Below, piece after piece: positions 1 through 8,750 of a stretch of DNA of 64,000 nt. Position 1 is the stretch's first letter, and each line of letters begins with the position of its first letter. The DNA is taken from the NCBI GenBank assembly GCA_023460035.1, contig JAEWRN010000043.1, forward strand, positions 1-64,000, read 5' to 3'. A model generated the notes under the pieces. The model was not told the origin of the DNA, ran no database searches, and saw nothing but the letters and a program-made list of their open reading frames with translations. The position numbers were made by a program, and so were the translations under genes. Source of the DNA: Bacillota bacterium. Lineage in GTDB: Bacteria; Bacillota; Clostridia; Oscillospirales; Ruminococcaceae.

Positions 1-203
1 ATTGGGCCGACCCCCCTTTTATTTACTGCTGTTTGCCCTGCCCTGTGCGTTGCCAGCTTAGCAGCCCACAGCGGGGGTGCGCCTTGGTGCAGGGTGCAAT
101 CCATATTCTGCAAAACCCCAAGGCGCAAAGCTAACCCGGTGGCAAAGAGCCCCCTGTCGTCATATCATCGTTCCCCTTTCGCACGGTTTTAAAATGTGCC
201 GTA
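1..203. other. Flank downstream of ahpC, no gene recognised
   Basis: This is the stretch past the ahpC stop at the window edge. On the minus strand an ATG at 113 opens a frame to the window end, but it has no ribosome binding site and its translation does not resemble AhpF or any family I know. No intrinsic terminator with a T-tract is visible after ahpC, so the ahpC transcript may continue out of the window. Confidence 0.3.
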
Positions 204-767
204 TTACAGCTTGCCCACAAGGCCTAGCCCCGGTGTTAGCGTGGCCGCACCCGGTGTCCAGCGCGCGGGGCACACCTCGCTGCCGTTTTCGTAAACAAAC
301 TGGCTGGCCTGTACCCGGCGCAACAGCTCTTCGGCGTTGCGGCCCACACTGCCCGCCGTCACCTCATACGCCACAATTTTGCCGTCGGGGCTCACAATAA
401 AGCTGCCCCGCTCGGCAAGGCCGGTTTTTTCGTTATAAACATCGAATTCAGACGCAAGCTGGTGCGTGGGGTCGCCCAGCATTGGGAACTTTATTTGATG
501 AATGCGCTCGGACGCATCATACCACGCCTTGTGCACAAAATGCGTATCGCAGGAAACCGAATAGATTTCGCAGCCCGCCGCCACAAACTTGTCATATTGC
601 TGGGCCAGATCCTCCAGCTCGGTGGGGCAGACAAAGGTAAAATCAGCCGGGTAAAAAAAGAACACGCTCCATTTGCCCGCAATATCCGCGCGCGTTACCG
701 TTTTAAATTCGTCGTTATGGAACGCCTCTACGGTAAAATCGCCCACTTCTTTATCAATCAGTGACAT
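204..767 (-). CDS. ahpC: Alkyl hydroperoxide reductase subunit C (2-Cys peroxiredoxin)
   Basis: This is a cytoplasmic peroxidase that reduces H2O2, organic peroxides and peroxynitrite. The 187 residues are full length for AhpC. The peroxidatic cysteine is C47 in FTFVCPTE and the resolving cysteine is C166 in GSEVCPARW, so it is a typical 2-Cys enzyme recycled by AhpF or another thioredoxin-like reductase. No ahpF is seen before the window edge. The start is supported by AGGAGG at 776-781 (read on the minus strand). It has its own consensus promoter with a dyad near +1 (separate entries) and is isolated from addA by a terminator, so it is a single, probably peroxide-regulated unit. Confidence 0.96.
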   Translation of the reverse strand: MSLIDKEVGDFTVEAFHNDEFKTVTRADIAGKWSVFFFYPADFTFVCPTELEDLAQQYDKFVAAGCEIYSVSCDTHFVHKAWYDASERIHQIKFPMLGDPTHQLASEFDVYNEKTGLAERGSFIVSPDGKIVAYEVTAGSVGRNAEELLRRVQASQFVYENGSEVCPARWTPGAATLTPGLGLVGKL

Positions 768-799
768 CTCAGTGTCCTCCTTTACAAAAATCTCGATTG

Positions 800-815
800 G
801 TTAGTTATTGCTAAC
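800..815. promoter_or_regulatory. Inverted repeat at the ahpC transcription start
   Basis: The arms GTTAG and CTAAC (800-804 and 811-815) are separated by 6 bp and sit roughly 5-20 bp downstream of the predicted +1 of ahpC, a position suited to a repressor. The core TTAG..CTAA loosely recalls a PerR box but is 14 bp rather than 15 and lacks a good match, so the regulator is unassigned. Confidence 0.45.
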
Positions 816-826
816 TTTCGGCTTAA

Positions 827-855
827 ATTATACCAAACTAGTGTGATTTTGTCAA
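827..855 (-). promoter_or_regulatory. Sigma-A promoter of ahpC
   Basis: On the minus strand TTGACA (855-850), a 17-bp spacer and TATAAT (832-827) give perfect consensus. Such a strong core promoter in front of a peroxidase gene is normally held down by a repressor, which fits the dyad at 800-815. Confidence 0.85.
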
Positions 856-944
856 GTTGCATTTGCCGCCATACCGGCGGGTTTGGCGTTTCAACCGAAC
901 TATTTTGCAAATAGGCTAAAACCCTGCCGCAGCGCGGCAACACG

Positions 945-983
945 CAAAAACGGCACGGTGCCTTTGTGGGCACCGTGCCGTTT
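945..983 (-). terminator. Intrinsic terminator of addA
   Basis: A near-perfect stem pairs AACGGCACGGTGCC with its complement around a 6-nt loop (about 949-982). On the minus strand it is followed by TTTTTGC. It lies between the addA stop and the ahpC promoter and ends the addBA transcript. Confidence 0.85.
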
Positions 984-1010
984 CATTTCATCTGGTACAT
1001 TGTTTCTTTT

Positions 1011-4000
1011 TTACAATACCAGCTCTTCGCCGTAAGCAAACGAATATAAACTGCAACGGGCCACCGGCAGGCCAAGGCGCTTTTCCAGCGCGGTGCGGTA
1101 TAGCGCCAGCTGTGGCGCATAGGCTTTGCGCAGCTCGTCTCGGCTTTTGCCGTGGTCGGTTTTATAGTCTACCAAAAACAGCGCGCCGTCTTTTTCTATC
1201 ACACAGTCGGCGACGCCCTGCACCAGCACCGGCTCTTGGGCATTGGGCCCTTCCAGCGGGGCAATGCTGCCCGCCGGCACACGGGTGAAAAAGGCGTACT
1301 CGCGCAGCAGGCGGTCGGCCTCCAACATGCGCTGCATCAGCGGCGAGGCAAAAAAGGTGCGCAGGGCGGCAAGGTCTGCGGCCTGTGCCGTTTGCGGCGT
1401 GATAAAGCCCTGCTGTTGCAGCCGCTCCAGCTCGGCGCCGACATCTTTTTTTGCGGCCGCAAAATCGGCATATTGCAGCACGGCGTGCAGCGCGGTGCCG
1501 CGCTCGGCTGCCGAAAGGCCAAAGTTGTACATAAACGACGGCCGGCGTAGCGGCGTTTCTTCTTCACCCTTCTCTTGCCGCACCAGTGCGGACACCGACA
1601 CCTTGGCGGGCACGGCCAATAGGTCACCACGCGGGTACTGCCACGCAAAGCTGGTGCGCAGGGCCGCCAGCAGCTCTGGCTGTGGCCGTGCGGTGCGCAG
1701 TATTTCTGCCGGGGCAGGGGCCGCTGTCTCGTGCAGCGGCGCAGTGACAATTTGCGCGCTCAGCGTTTGCGGCGGCACCTCGCGGCAGGGCAGCTGGGCG
1801 GCACCGGCGGCTTTGCGCAGTTCTTCTGCGCCGGGGTGCAGCAGGGCGGCAAGGCACACCCAGTCTGAAAAGCTGTTTGCCCCCGCCACAAGCTGTGGGG
1901 TAAGCCCGCCCGCACCCAGCAGAGACACGGCCAGCTTTGACAGCATGGCCGCCGGGTCTTTTGCCGCGGTGTACAGCAAAAGCCGGTCTTTCGCGCGGGT
2001 CAGTGCCACATACAGCACCCGCATTTCCTCTGAAAGCTGTTCGCGCATCAGCGCCTGCCGGATGGCGCGCTGCGGTGCGGTGGGGTACCTTGCGCCGCTT
2101 TCCGCCCGCAAGCACAGGCCGATGCCCAGCCTTGTGTGCCGCAGCACCGGCGCGGTGTACAGGTCTTTTTTATTAAACTGGCGCGCAAGGTCGGCCACAA
2201 TACACACCGGGAACTCGAGCCCCTTTGAGCGGTGGATGCTGAGGATGCACACATACCCCGCCGGTGGCTTTGCACCGGCCCCCGCAGGCCGTGCCCGCGC
2301 GCTGAGCGCATTGTCGACACTGCGCAAAAAGCCCGGCAACCCGCCGCTGCCCGCCGCCGCGTACCCGCGTGCCATTGCCACAAATTGCAGCAGTGCATTT
2401 TTACGCGCCTGCCCTGCGTCGGCATCCCCCGCCGCGGCCTGCACCGCCAGCAGGTAGCCGGTGTCGCCCAGCACCTTTTCACATATAGCGTCTGCCGGCA
2501 AAAAAGCGGCCTCGGTGCGCGCGGCCAGCAACCAGCGGCAAAACTGCTGCGCCTTGGGCAGCACACTTGCCTGCACCGCACCGTATAAGCTGCCCTTTGG
2601 CGTTTCGGCGCGCATGGCCGCCAGCTCGCCACTGGTAAAGCCAAACATCACCGACGTCAGCACCGCCGCCAGCGGCACGTCCTGTGCGGGGTTGTCCAGC
2701 ACCCGCAGTGCGGCGGTGAGCACCAGCACCTCCGGCAGGGTCAAAATGCCCTCGCCAAGGTCGGTATGCACCGGGATGCCCCTTGCGGCCAGCGCGTCGG
2801 CAAACAGCTGGGCACTGCCGCGCGGCGAGCGCAGTAAAATGCAAAAATCCCCATAGTTGCACGCGCGCAGCGCGCCGTCTTTGCCGCGCACCAAGGCCCC
2901 GGTATGCACCATTTCGGCAATTTCGGCCGCCACGGCATCCGCTTCGCCAAACGCGGGGTTTTGCGCGGCGTCCAGCACCCGCAGCGTCACGCCCGGCAGG
3001 CCGGTGTCCTGTGCGTCGCTGCCGGGCAACAGCAGTTCGCCGCCGGTGTAATCCAGCTCACCCACCTCTTTGCACATCAGGCACGAAAACAGGTAGTTGA
3101 TGCCGTCAATGACCGCACGCGACGAGCGAAAGTTGTGCCCCAGCGTCAGGGCCGCCGGGTAGTGGCGGCCGTCATAGGGGGCGTACCGCTGCTTTTTGTC
3201 GATGAAAATTTCGGGCATCGCCTTGCGAAAACGGTAGATGCTCTGCTTGACGTCCCCCACAAAAAACAGGTTGCTGCCCGCGTCATTCGCAAGCAAGCGG
3301 TACAACAGGTCTTGAATGGCGTTTGTGTCCTGGTATTCGTCGACCATCACAACGTCAAAGCCCGCCGAAACCTCTTTTGCAAGCGGCGTTTTTTGCCCGT
3401 CCGGCGTTGCCAAAAGGCGCAGGGCCAGATGTTCAAAATCAGAAAATTCCAGTATTTTTTCTTCGCATTTTGCGGCAAAGAATTTTGTATCAAACAGCCG
3501 CAGTGCATCGGCAAGGGCACCAATTAGCGGTTTTGCCGCCGCAAGGTCCTCGCAAAACTCGGCTTCGCTGCACAGCAGCTGGTCGCTGAGCACCGTGCCA
3601 ATCTGTTTTTTAATGTCGCCGCGCAGCTGCTGCACGATTTGTTTTTCGGTACCGTCAAACCCGCGTATCGCGGCAAGCCGCGGTGCCTCGTACCCCAACA
3701 GCACCCCGCGCGCATCGTCCCACCGGCCTTGTTCTAACAGGGCACCCGCCTGCACAAGGCAGGCGCGGTCGGCCTGCAACATCGGCTCATAGGCGGCAAG
3801 CGCGGGCTCTTGTGCAACAAGGCGCAGCGCCGCGTCGCATAAATTGCAGCCCACCTGCAACTGTTCGCCGGCGCCCTGCATCAACTCGCGCCCATAGGCG
3901 CTTTGCCACGGGGGCACCGGCGTATCGTACAGCGCGGTGATCTCGCCAAGGGCCTGCTCAAAAAAAGGCAGCGCGCGCAGGTGGTCGTACACCGCCAGCA

Positions 4001-4511
4001 GCGCTTCGCCCGCCTGCCGATCGGTGCGCGAGCGGCCAAACACCGACGCGAACTCGGTAAACTGCGGGTTTTCGTACGATTCGGTAAGCACCTGCGCCAG
4101 CACGGCTTCGCGCAGCTCAAACACGGCGGCTTCATCCGCCACCGCAAAATCGGGCGGGATATCAAGGCCGCTGAAATGTTCGCGCAATAGCTGCATGCAA
4201 AACGCGCTGACGGTGGAAATGCTGGCCCGCTGCAACAGCATTTGCTGGCGGCGCAGCGCCACATCGCCGGGCTTTGCGCGCAGCAGCTCTTCTAGTTTCA
4301 GGCCAAGCCGGCTGCGCAGTTCTGCCGCAGCCGCGTTGGAAAAGGTCAAAATCAGCAACCGGTCGGCCCCAATGGGCTGGGGGCCGGTGAGCAATCGCAG
4401 TGCCCGCTCGACCAGCACTGCCGTTTTGCCGCTGCCCGCCGAGGCGGAGACCAGCAGTGTGCCGCCCCGGTCTTCAATGGCCTGCTGTTGTGGCGTCGTC
4501 CACTGGGTCAT
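1011..4511 (-). CDS. addA: AddA helicase-nuclease subunit
   Basis: This is the UvrD-like subunit of the AddAB complex, which resects double-strand breaks and loads RecA. The 1166 residues fit AddA (about 1150-1250). The UvrD-type ATPase starts at once with Walker A ASAGSGKT (K29) and continues with the DEYQDT Walker B motif. The UvrD C-terminal domain holds SIHRSKGLEFPVC and VLYVALTRAKDRL. The C-terminal RecB-like nuclease ends with the catalytic motif DYKTD near residue 1115. The start overlaps the addB stop by 4 nt (ATGA), so the two subunits are translationally coupled. It is followed by the terminator at 945-983. Five long frames on the opposite strand are shadows. Confidence 0.97.
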   Translation of the reverse strand: MTQWTTPQQQAIEDRGGTLLVSASAGSGKTAVLVERALRLLTGPQPIGADRLLILTFSNAAAAELRSRLGLKLEELLRAKPGDVALRRQQMLLQRASISTVSAFCMQLLREHFSGLDIPPDFAVADEAAVFELREAVLAQVLTESYENPQFTEFASVFGRSRTDRQAGEALLAVYDHLRALPFFEQALGEITALYDTPVPPWQSAYGRELMQGAGEQLQVGCNLCDAALRLVAQEPALAAYEPMLQADRACLVQAGALLEQGRWDDARGVLLGYEAPRLAAIRGFDGTEKQIVQQLRGDIKKQIGTVLSDQLLCSEAEFCEDLAAAKPLIGALADALRLFDTKFFAAKCEEKILEFSDFEHLALRLLATPDGQKTPLAKEVSAGFDVVMVDEYQDTNAIQDLLYRLLANDAGSNLFFVGDVKQSIYRFRKAMPEIFIDKKQRYAPYDGRHYPAALTLGHNFRSSRAVIDGINYLFSCLMCKEVGELDYTGGELLLPGSDAQDTGLPGVTLRVLDAAQNPAFGEADAVAAEIAEMVHTGALVRGKDGALRACNYGDFCILLRSPRGSAQLFADALAARGIPVHTDLGEGILTLPEVLVLTAALRVLDNPAQDVPLAAVLTSVMFGFTSGELAAMRAETPKGSLYGAVQASVLPKAQQFCRWLLAARTEAAFLPADAICEKVLGDTGYLLAVQAAAGDADAGQARKNALLQFVAMARGYAAAGSGGLPGFLRSVDNALSARARPAGAGAKPPAGYVCILSIHRSKGLEFPVCIVADLARQFNKKDLYTAPVLRHTRLGIGLCLRAESGARYPTAPQRAIRQALMREQLSEEMRVLYVALTRAKDRLLLYTAAKDPAAMLSKLAVSLLGAGGLTPQLVAGANSFSDWVCLAALLHPGAEELRKAAGAAQLPCREVPPQTLSAQIVTAPLHETAAPAPAEILRTARPQPELLAALRTSFAWQYPRGDLLAVPAKVSVSALVRQEKGEEETPLRRPSFMYNFGLSAAERGTALHAVLQYADFAAAKKDVGAELERLQQQGFITPQTAQAADLAALRTFFASPLMQRMLEADRLLREYAFFTRVPAGSIAPLEGPNAQEPVLVQGVADCVIEKDGALFLVDYKTDHGKSRDELRKAYAPQLALYRTALEKRLGLPVARCSLYSFAYGEELVL

Positions 4512-7500
4512 GCCTGCTGCCCCCTTTCTTTTTCTTCAAACGCATCGTCCGGTGCCGTAAGCTGGCGCTCGTGCCTGCCGTCCACATGGCGGCAGATGGA
4601 GCGGAAATCGCACCAGTCGCACGGGCGGGTATTGCCGCGCACCCAGGGCTCGGCGTCAATGTCGCCGCCGTACAGGCCGCCGGCCATCTGGGCGACCAGC
4701 TCTTCAATTTTTTGTTCAATGCGGCCCAGCTTTGCAAGGTCGGCCAGCTTTTGGCTTTTGCGCAGCCGCCCGGTGGTCGTGCGGCTGACCGGGATAAACG
4801 CCCCAGTACCCTCTTTGTCCATCGCGCGCACCACCATCTCGTCGTCCAGCACCAGCCCGTCCACCGCATAGGTGGGCTCGTAGGCAGCGGCTGCCTGCCG
4901 CTCGACCATCGGCGGGGGTGGGTCGGCAGAAAGGTACAGCACACCGGCGGGCACCGCGCCCGCAAACGGGCCGCCATCTGCCCCGCACAGGCTGAACAGG
5001 TACACCAGCATTTGCAGGTTTAGCCCGCACCACACATCGTCCAGCCGAAAGTCCTTCGTGCCGGTTTTGTAATCGATGACCCGCAGGTAGGTGACGCCTT
5101 CGCGCTGCATTGTGTCCACTCGGTCCACCTTGCCCACCACCTGCACGGGCTCACCGTCCGGCGTTTTCAGCCGCAGGGGTTTTACCTCGGCATCGGGGCC
5201 AATGGGCAGCTCGAACGCCACCGGCACAAAGCTGCTCTGCCGCTGCTCTTTTTGCAAAAACGCCAAAAGGCGCGCAGCGTTGGCCTTGATGCGCTCTACA
5301 AGGTAGGCAAACCGGGTACCTGCGGCCAGTGCCGCCGGGATATTGGCCGCCACATATTCGTCGCACAGCGCACCTGCAAGCTCGGTGAGTTGCTGCGGGG
5401 TCTGCTGCAAAAAGTCCGCCCCCAGGCGGCGCAGCGCGTTTTCAAGCACATAGTGCACAAAGCTGCCGCTTTCAATTGGCGAAAGCTCGGCCTTGCGGCG
5501 CACCTTCAGTTTGAGCACATATTCCAAAAAATAGGCATAGCTGCAGCTGTAATACCGCTCGATGCGGGTGGGCGACAAGGTCAGCCGGCCGCCCAGCAAG
5601 CGGCGCAGTGCGGCGGTGTCCTCTACCGCAAGGCTATGCGGGCGTGCGGCCTGCTGCACATTTTGCAATAAGGCCGCCTGCTGGGGCACCTCTGCCAGTG
5701 CGGCGGCAAGGGCCGCCGTAATCTCGGTATCCGCCGCATATTGCGCGGCAACCCCCGCCAGTGCCGCGGGCGGTGCCGCATACAGCTGCGCCGGGCCAAA
5801 ATCCGGGGTGGGCGGCGACAGCCGCACTAACAATGCCACTGCCGGGGCCGCCGGGCTTTTGGGCTCGCCCCCCGCCGTTTCGGGCACCGAAAGGGTCAGC
5901 CTGCTGCGCGGGGCCGTCAGCGTGCGGTATAAAAACATCTGTTCCAGCAGCACACGGTTTTCAAAGCTGCCGGGCATTTCAATGCCTTCTTCTACTAAAA
6001 GTTCGCGGTCGGCATGGGTCAGCAGGCCGCTGTACCCCACCTGCTTTGGAAATTCACCCTCGGCAAGGCCCATCGCAAACACCGCCGCCGGGGCGGGCAG
6101 CCGCATGCGGTCGGCCGTCGTCACCAGCACTGTGTCCAGCGTGCGGGGCACGCGGCCAATTTCGCCAGCGCGCAGCAGCAATACCAATAATTCATCGTAT
6201 TCGCCCGGGGTAATGCGGTCCTCACCCAGCAGGCCGTTCAGCTCATCCAGCGCCGCCACAGCGGCATCCCACATTTTCAGCGCGTCATCCGCCGCGGCAC
6301 CCTGCCCGGCATCGCGCAGGGCCTGCGCGGCAGCGCCCATCTGGGCGGGGGCATCAAATGCGTCCAACAGCAGCCACAACCGGCGCGACAGCAGGGCGCC
6401 GGTGGGGTTTTTAATATGCTCTAAAAATTCAGTCACCGGCCCCAGCACCGCCTGCCGCGCCTGCTCCGCCAGCTGCAGCTGTGCTTCGTCCTCCGGCGTT
6501 GGGGCGCCAAGGCCCGCGGGGTTCAGCGTAAACGGCGCGCGCCATGCGGTGGCATTGGGCTGCCAGGTAAACGCATAGTTTTCCAGCGCGCTGACAGCGT
6601 CTGCCGCAACACCGCACAGCCCAGTTTTTAGCAGGGCCAGCAGCGGGCGGCTGGCAAGGCCCCCGCGCGCAAGGCCCAGCGCCGCGCGCAAAAACGCGGT
6701 GGGGGCCGTGTACTCTGCCGTGGTGGAACTGTCGATAAAAAACGGCACCTGCTGGCCCGCCAGCGCCGCCGCCAGCGGGGCGCGGTAATCGTCCAGCGTG
6801 CGGCACACAATTACAATTTCGCTGTACCGCGTGCCCTGCACGGCAAGGCCGCGCACGGTGGCCGCCACCTTTGCGGCTTCGTCCTCCCGGTCATCAGCCG
6901 TAAAATAAAATACGCCGTCACTGGGCAGCGCACCTTCGGGCGCGGCACCGCACAGCAGGGCATCTACCGCCGCAAGCCCTGCGGCCCCGGCGCGGTGGTT
7001 TTCGTGCAACAGCAGCGGGGTTTGCACGGTCTCCCCCTGCTGCTTTGCCAGCTCAATCAGCCGCCGGGCGGTTTTTTTGACCGGGCTGAACAAGCCGTAC
7101 CCACCCTCGTGGTCGGCAAGGCCGTCGCAGCACAGCGTCACCGTGACCGGGCACTGTGCCAGCAGCCGGCGCAGCAGCGCGTATTCCGGCGCGGTAAAGC
7201 CGTCAAAATCGTCAATATAAAACGCGGCGCCGCCCAGCATGCCCGTGCAAAGGTTTTCTGCCGCGCGGGTGATGCGGTCACTTGGGTCCAGCGCTTTGCC
7301 CGCAATGGCGGCTTCGCTGGCGTCATAGATGAGCGCAAGCTCGGCCAGCTTTTCGCTGCCCGCACGGGCGGCGGCATGGCGCAGCTGGTCACTGCCCGCC
7401 CCCGCGGTTTTCAGCTCGCTGATGGCTTCTGCGCAGCCCACTAAAAACGCGGTGTTGCCCCGGTGGCGCCGGTAATATTTTACTTCGTCGCCCAGCGCCG

Positions 7501-7789
7501 CAATGGCGCGGCGCACAAACACACAGCGCCCGGCATCCGTCAGCGGCGGCAACGCGCTGCCGCCGCACTGCCGCTCGATGCGGCCCGCCAGCGTGCGAAA
7601 CGACAGCACCTCTGCAAAGGCCGAAAGCCGGTCACCCAGCGTGTCATACAATAACAGCTCGGCACTTTGGCTAAACTGCTCGGGCACAAGGTAATAGCTG
7701 GTCTCACCTTTTTCTGCGCGCGCCGTTATGCGCCGCAGCAGTTCTTTTGTTTTACCGGTACCGCTCGTGCCCAAAATCAGCTCCAGCAT
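4508..7789 (-). CDS. addB: AddB helicase-nuclease subunit
   Basis: This is the second subunit of AddAB, which carries the second nuclease and helps recognise the recombination hotspot. At 1093 residues it is close to the usual length. It has an N-terminal P-loop GTSGTGKT, a long inactivated helicase-like middle, and a C-terminal nuclease with VIDYKTG. Cysteines of a 4Fe-4S clasp are visible: one in YYSCSYAYF before the nuclease and three in CDWCDFRSIC (about C1057, C1060, C1066). Many Ala/Gly-rich stretches reflect the GC-rich genome. The start follows an AGGGGG ribosome binding site. addB is first in a two-gene operon with addA. Confidence 0.96.
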   Translation of the reverse strand: MLELILGTSGTGKTKELLRRITARAEKGETSYYLVPEQFSQSAELLLYDTLGDRLSAFAEVLSFRTLAGRIERQCGGSALPPLTDAGRCVFVRRAIAALGDEVKYYRRHRGNTAFLVGCAEAISELKTAGAGSDQLRHAAARAGSEKLAELALIYDASEAAIAGKALDPSDRITRAAENLCTGMLGGAAFYIDDFDGFTAPEYALLRRLLAQCPVTVTLCCDGLADHEGGYGLFSPVKKTARRLIELAKQQGETVQTPLLLHENHRAGAAGLAAVDALLCGAAPEGALPSDGVFYFTADDREDEAAKVAATVRGLAVQGTRYSEIVIVCRTLDDYRAPLAAALAGQQVPFFIDSSTTAEYTAPTAFLRAALGLARGGLASRPLLALLKTGLCGVAADAVSALENYAFTWQPNATAWRAPFTLNPAGLGAPTPEDEAQLQLAEQARQAVLGPVTEFLEHIKNPTGALLSRRLWLLLDAFDAPAQMGAAAQALRDAGQGAAADDALKMWDAAVAALDELNGLLGEDRITPGEYDELLVLLLRAGEIGRVPRTLDTVLVTTADRMRLPAPAAVFAMGLAEGEFPKQVGYSGLLTHADRELLVEEGIEMPGSFENRVLLEQMFLYRTLTAPRSRLTLSVPETAGGEPKSPAAPAVALLVRLSPPTPDFGPAQLYAAPPAALAGVAAQYAADTEITAALAAALAEVPQQAALLQNVQQAARPHSLAVEDTAALRRLLGGRLTLSPTRIERYYSCSYAYFLEYVLKLKVRRKAELSPIESGSFVHYVLENALRRLGADFLQQTPQQLTELAGALCDEYVAANIPAALAAGTRFAYLVERIKANAARLLAFLQKEQRQSSFVPVAFELPIGPDAEVKPLRLKTPDGEPVQVVGKVDRVDTMQREGVTYLRVIDYKTGTKDFRLDDVWCGLNLQMLVYLFSLCGADGGPFAGAVPAGVLYLSADPPPPMVERQAAAAYEPTYAVDGLVLDDEMVVRAMDKEGTGAFIPVSRTTTGRLRKSQKLADLAKLGRIEQKIEELVAQMAGGLYGGDIDAEPWVRGNTRPCDWCDFRSICRHVDGRHERQLTAPDDAFEEKERGQQA

Positions 7790-7821
7790 TGGGGCGCCCC
7801 CTTTTTGTTTTGGCCATAACG

Positions 7822-7858
7822 CAATGAGACCGGCGGCACAAGGCCGCTGGTCTCATTG
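7822..7858. repeat. 16-bp hairpin between addB and the citrate synthase operon
   Basis: CAATGAGACC (7822-7831) pairs with GGTCTCATTG (7849-7858), and six further inner pairs close a 5-nt loop. No T-tract follows on either strand. The outer arm overlaps the -10 box of the addB promoter. It could stop or process read-through from the upstream genes, or act as a DNA operator. Confidence 0.6.
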
Positions 7859-7883
7859 TAAACGACAGCATGATAAATTTCAA
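7855..7883 (-). promoter_or_regulatory. Promoter of addBA
   Basis: On the minus strand TTGAAA (7883-7878), a 17-bp spacer and TACAAT (7860-7855) sit about 66 bp upstream of the addB start. The predicted +1 falls inside the hairpin at 7822-7858. Confidence 0.6.
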
Positions 7884-7898
7884 CTGTGCCGGTACCAC

Positions 7899-8750
7899 TT
7901 AATTGGCGCGGCGTTTATAGGTGTAACGGGCCGGGCGGCGGCGGTCGGTGTGTACCGCGTGTAGCGCATACGCAAGCCCCACAAGGCCAAGGCCCACTAG
8001 CGGCAGGTCTGCCCCCGCTGTCAGCGAAAGGCTGCCGGTAACAGCAAGGTAAGCCAGCTTTGCGCCGGTAAAGCAGGTGCCAAACAAAAAGGCCAGCAGC
8101 CCAAACAAAAACAGGTGCTTTTCTTCACTTGCACCGCGCGGCAGGTAAACGGCGCGCAGCATGGCGCAGCACAGCAACAGCACCGCCAGTGCTGACAAAA
8201 TGTCCAGCGTTGGCATGATGCGCAAAATGCTGGTGGGCGACGCCACAAACCGTTTGATGCAGAACAAAAACATGCCGATTGTCATGCCAAATCCAGCCCC
8301 AAACGAGCCCATTTGCTGGGGCTTGCCCGCGGCATAGCCCATGGCGCAAAACAACGCCCACACACCGCCCAGCACAAAGAACACCGGCAGAATAAACCCG
8401 GCAAGGTCGGCGCTGGTAAGTGAAAAAAACGGCAGCCGCTGCCCTGCGCCAAAGGCAAAAAAGGTATCAAGAAACACCAGCACCGCCGCTGCAAAAAACA
8501 AAATCGCGGTGACGCTAAAGGTCAATACCAGCCCGCGGCTTGTCAGCACGCGCTGTGTTTTGCTTTGCGCCCCAAAGCGCAGGCTGGCCACCGCCAAAAC
8601 CAGCACCAGTACGGCAAGCATGCCGTAATACAACATGGCATCCCCCTGTAACAAAAAGCCGGTGGCGGCATCGGTAAGCAGCAGATAATTGACGAACAAT
8701 CCGCCGCCCGCGGCAAGGCAAAGCAGCAGGCATAGTATCAACAGTGTCAT
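7899..8750 (-). CDS. Unknown polytopic membrane protein
   Basis: I do not recognise the family. The 283 residues contain about seven strongly hydrophobic stretches starting at the N-terminus (LLILCLLLCLAAGGG), with short charged loops and a basic C-terminus (DRRRPARYTYKRR). There are no obvious catalytic or metal-binding motifs. Its ATG overlaps the citrate synthase stop by 4 nt, so it is translationally coupled as the second gene of a two-gene unit. This suggests constant co-expression, but gives no direct functional clue. It could be a transporter or a sensor. Confidence 0.8.
   Translation of the reverse strand: MTLLILCLLLCLAAGGGLFVNYLLLTDAATGFLLQGDAMLYYGMLAVLVLVLAVASLRFGAQSKTQRVLTSRGLVLTFSVTAILFFAAAVLVFLDTFFAFGAGQRLPFFSLTSADLAGFILPVFFVLGGVWALFCAMGYAAGKPQQMGSFGAGFGMTIGMFLFCIKRFVASPTSILRIMPTLDILSALAVLLLCCAMLRAVYLPRGASEEKHLFLFGLLAFLFGTCFTGAKLAYLAVTGSLSLTAGADLPLVGLGLVGLAYALHAVHTDRRRPARYTYKRRAN

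Noticed and set aside
1..113. Minus-strand frame open to the window edge, considered as an ahpF start
   Set aside because: The translation (MDCTLHQGAPPLW...) does not look like AhpF and no ribosome binding site precedes it.
1243..2457. 404-codon plus-strand frame opposite addA
   Set aside because: It has Ser/Arg/Ala-biased content typical of an antisense shadow, lacks a ribosome binding site, and lies wholly within the well-supported addA.
5562..6578. 338-codon plus-strand frame opposite addB
   Set aside because: Low-complexity Ala/Ser/Arg translation with no family likeness; shadow of addB.
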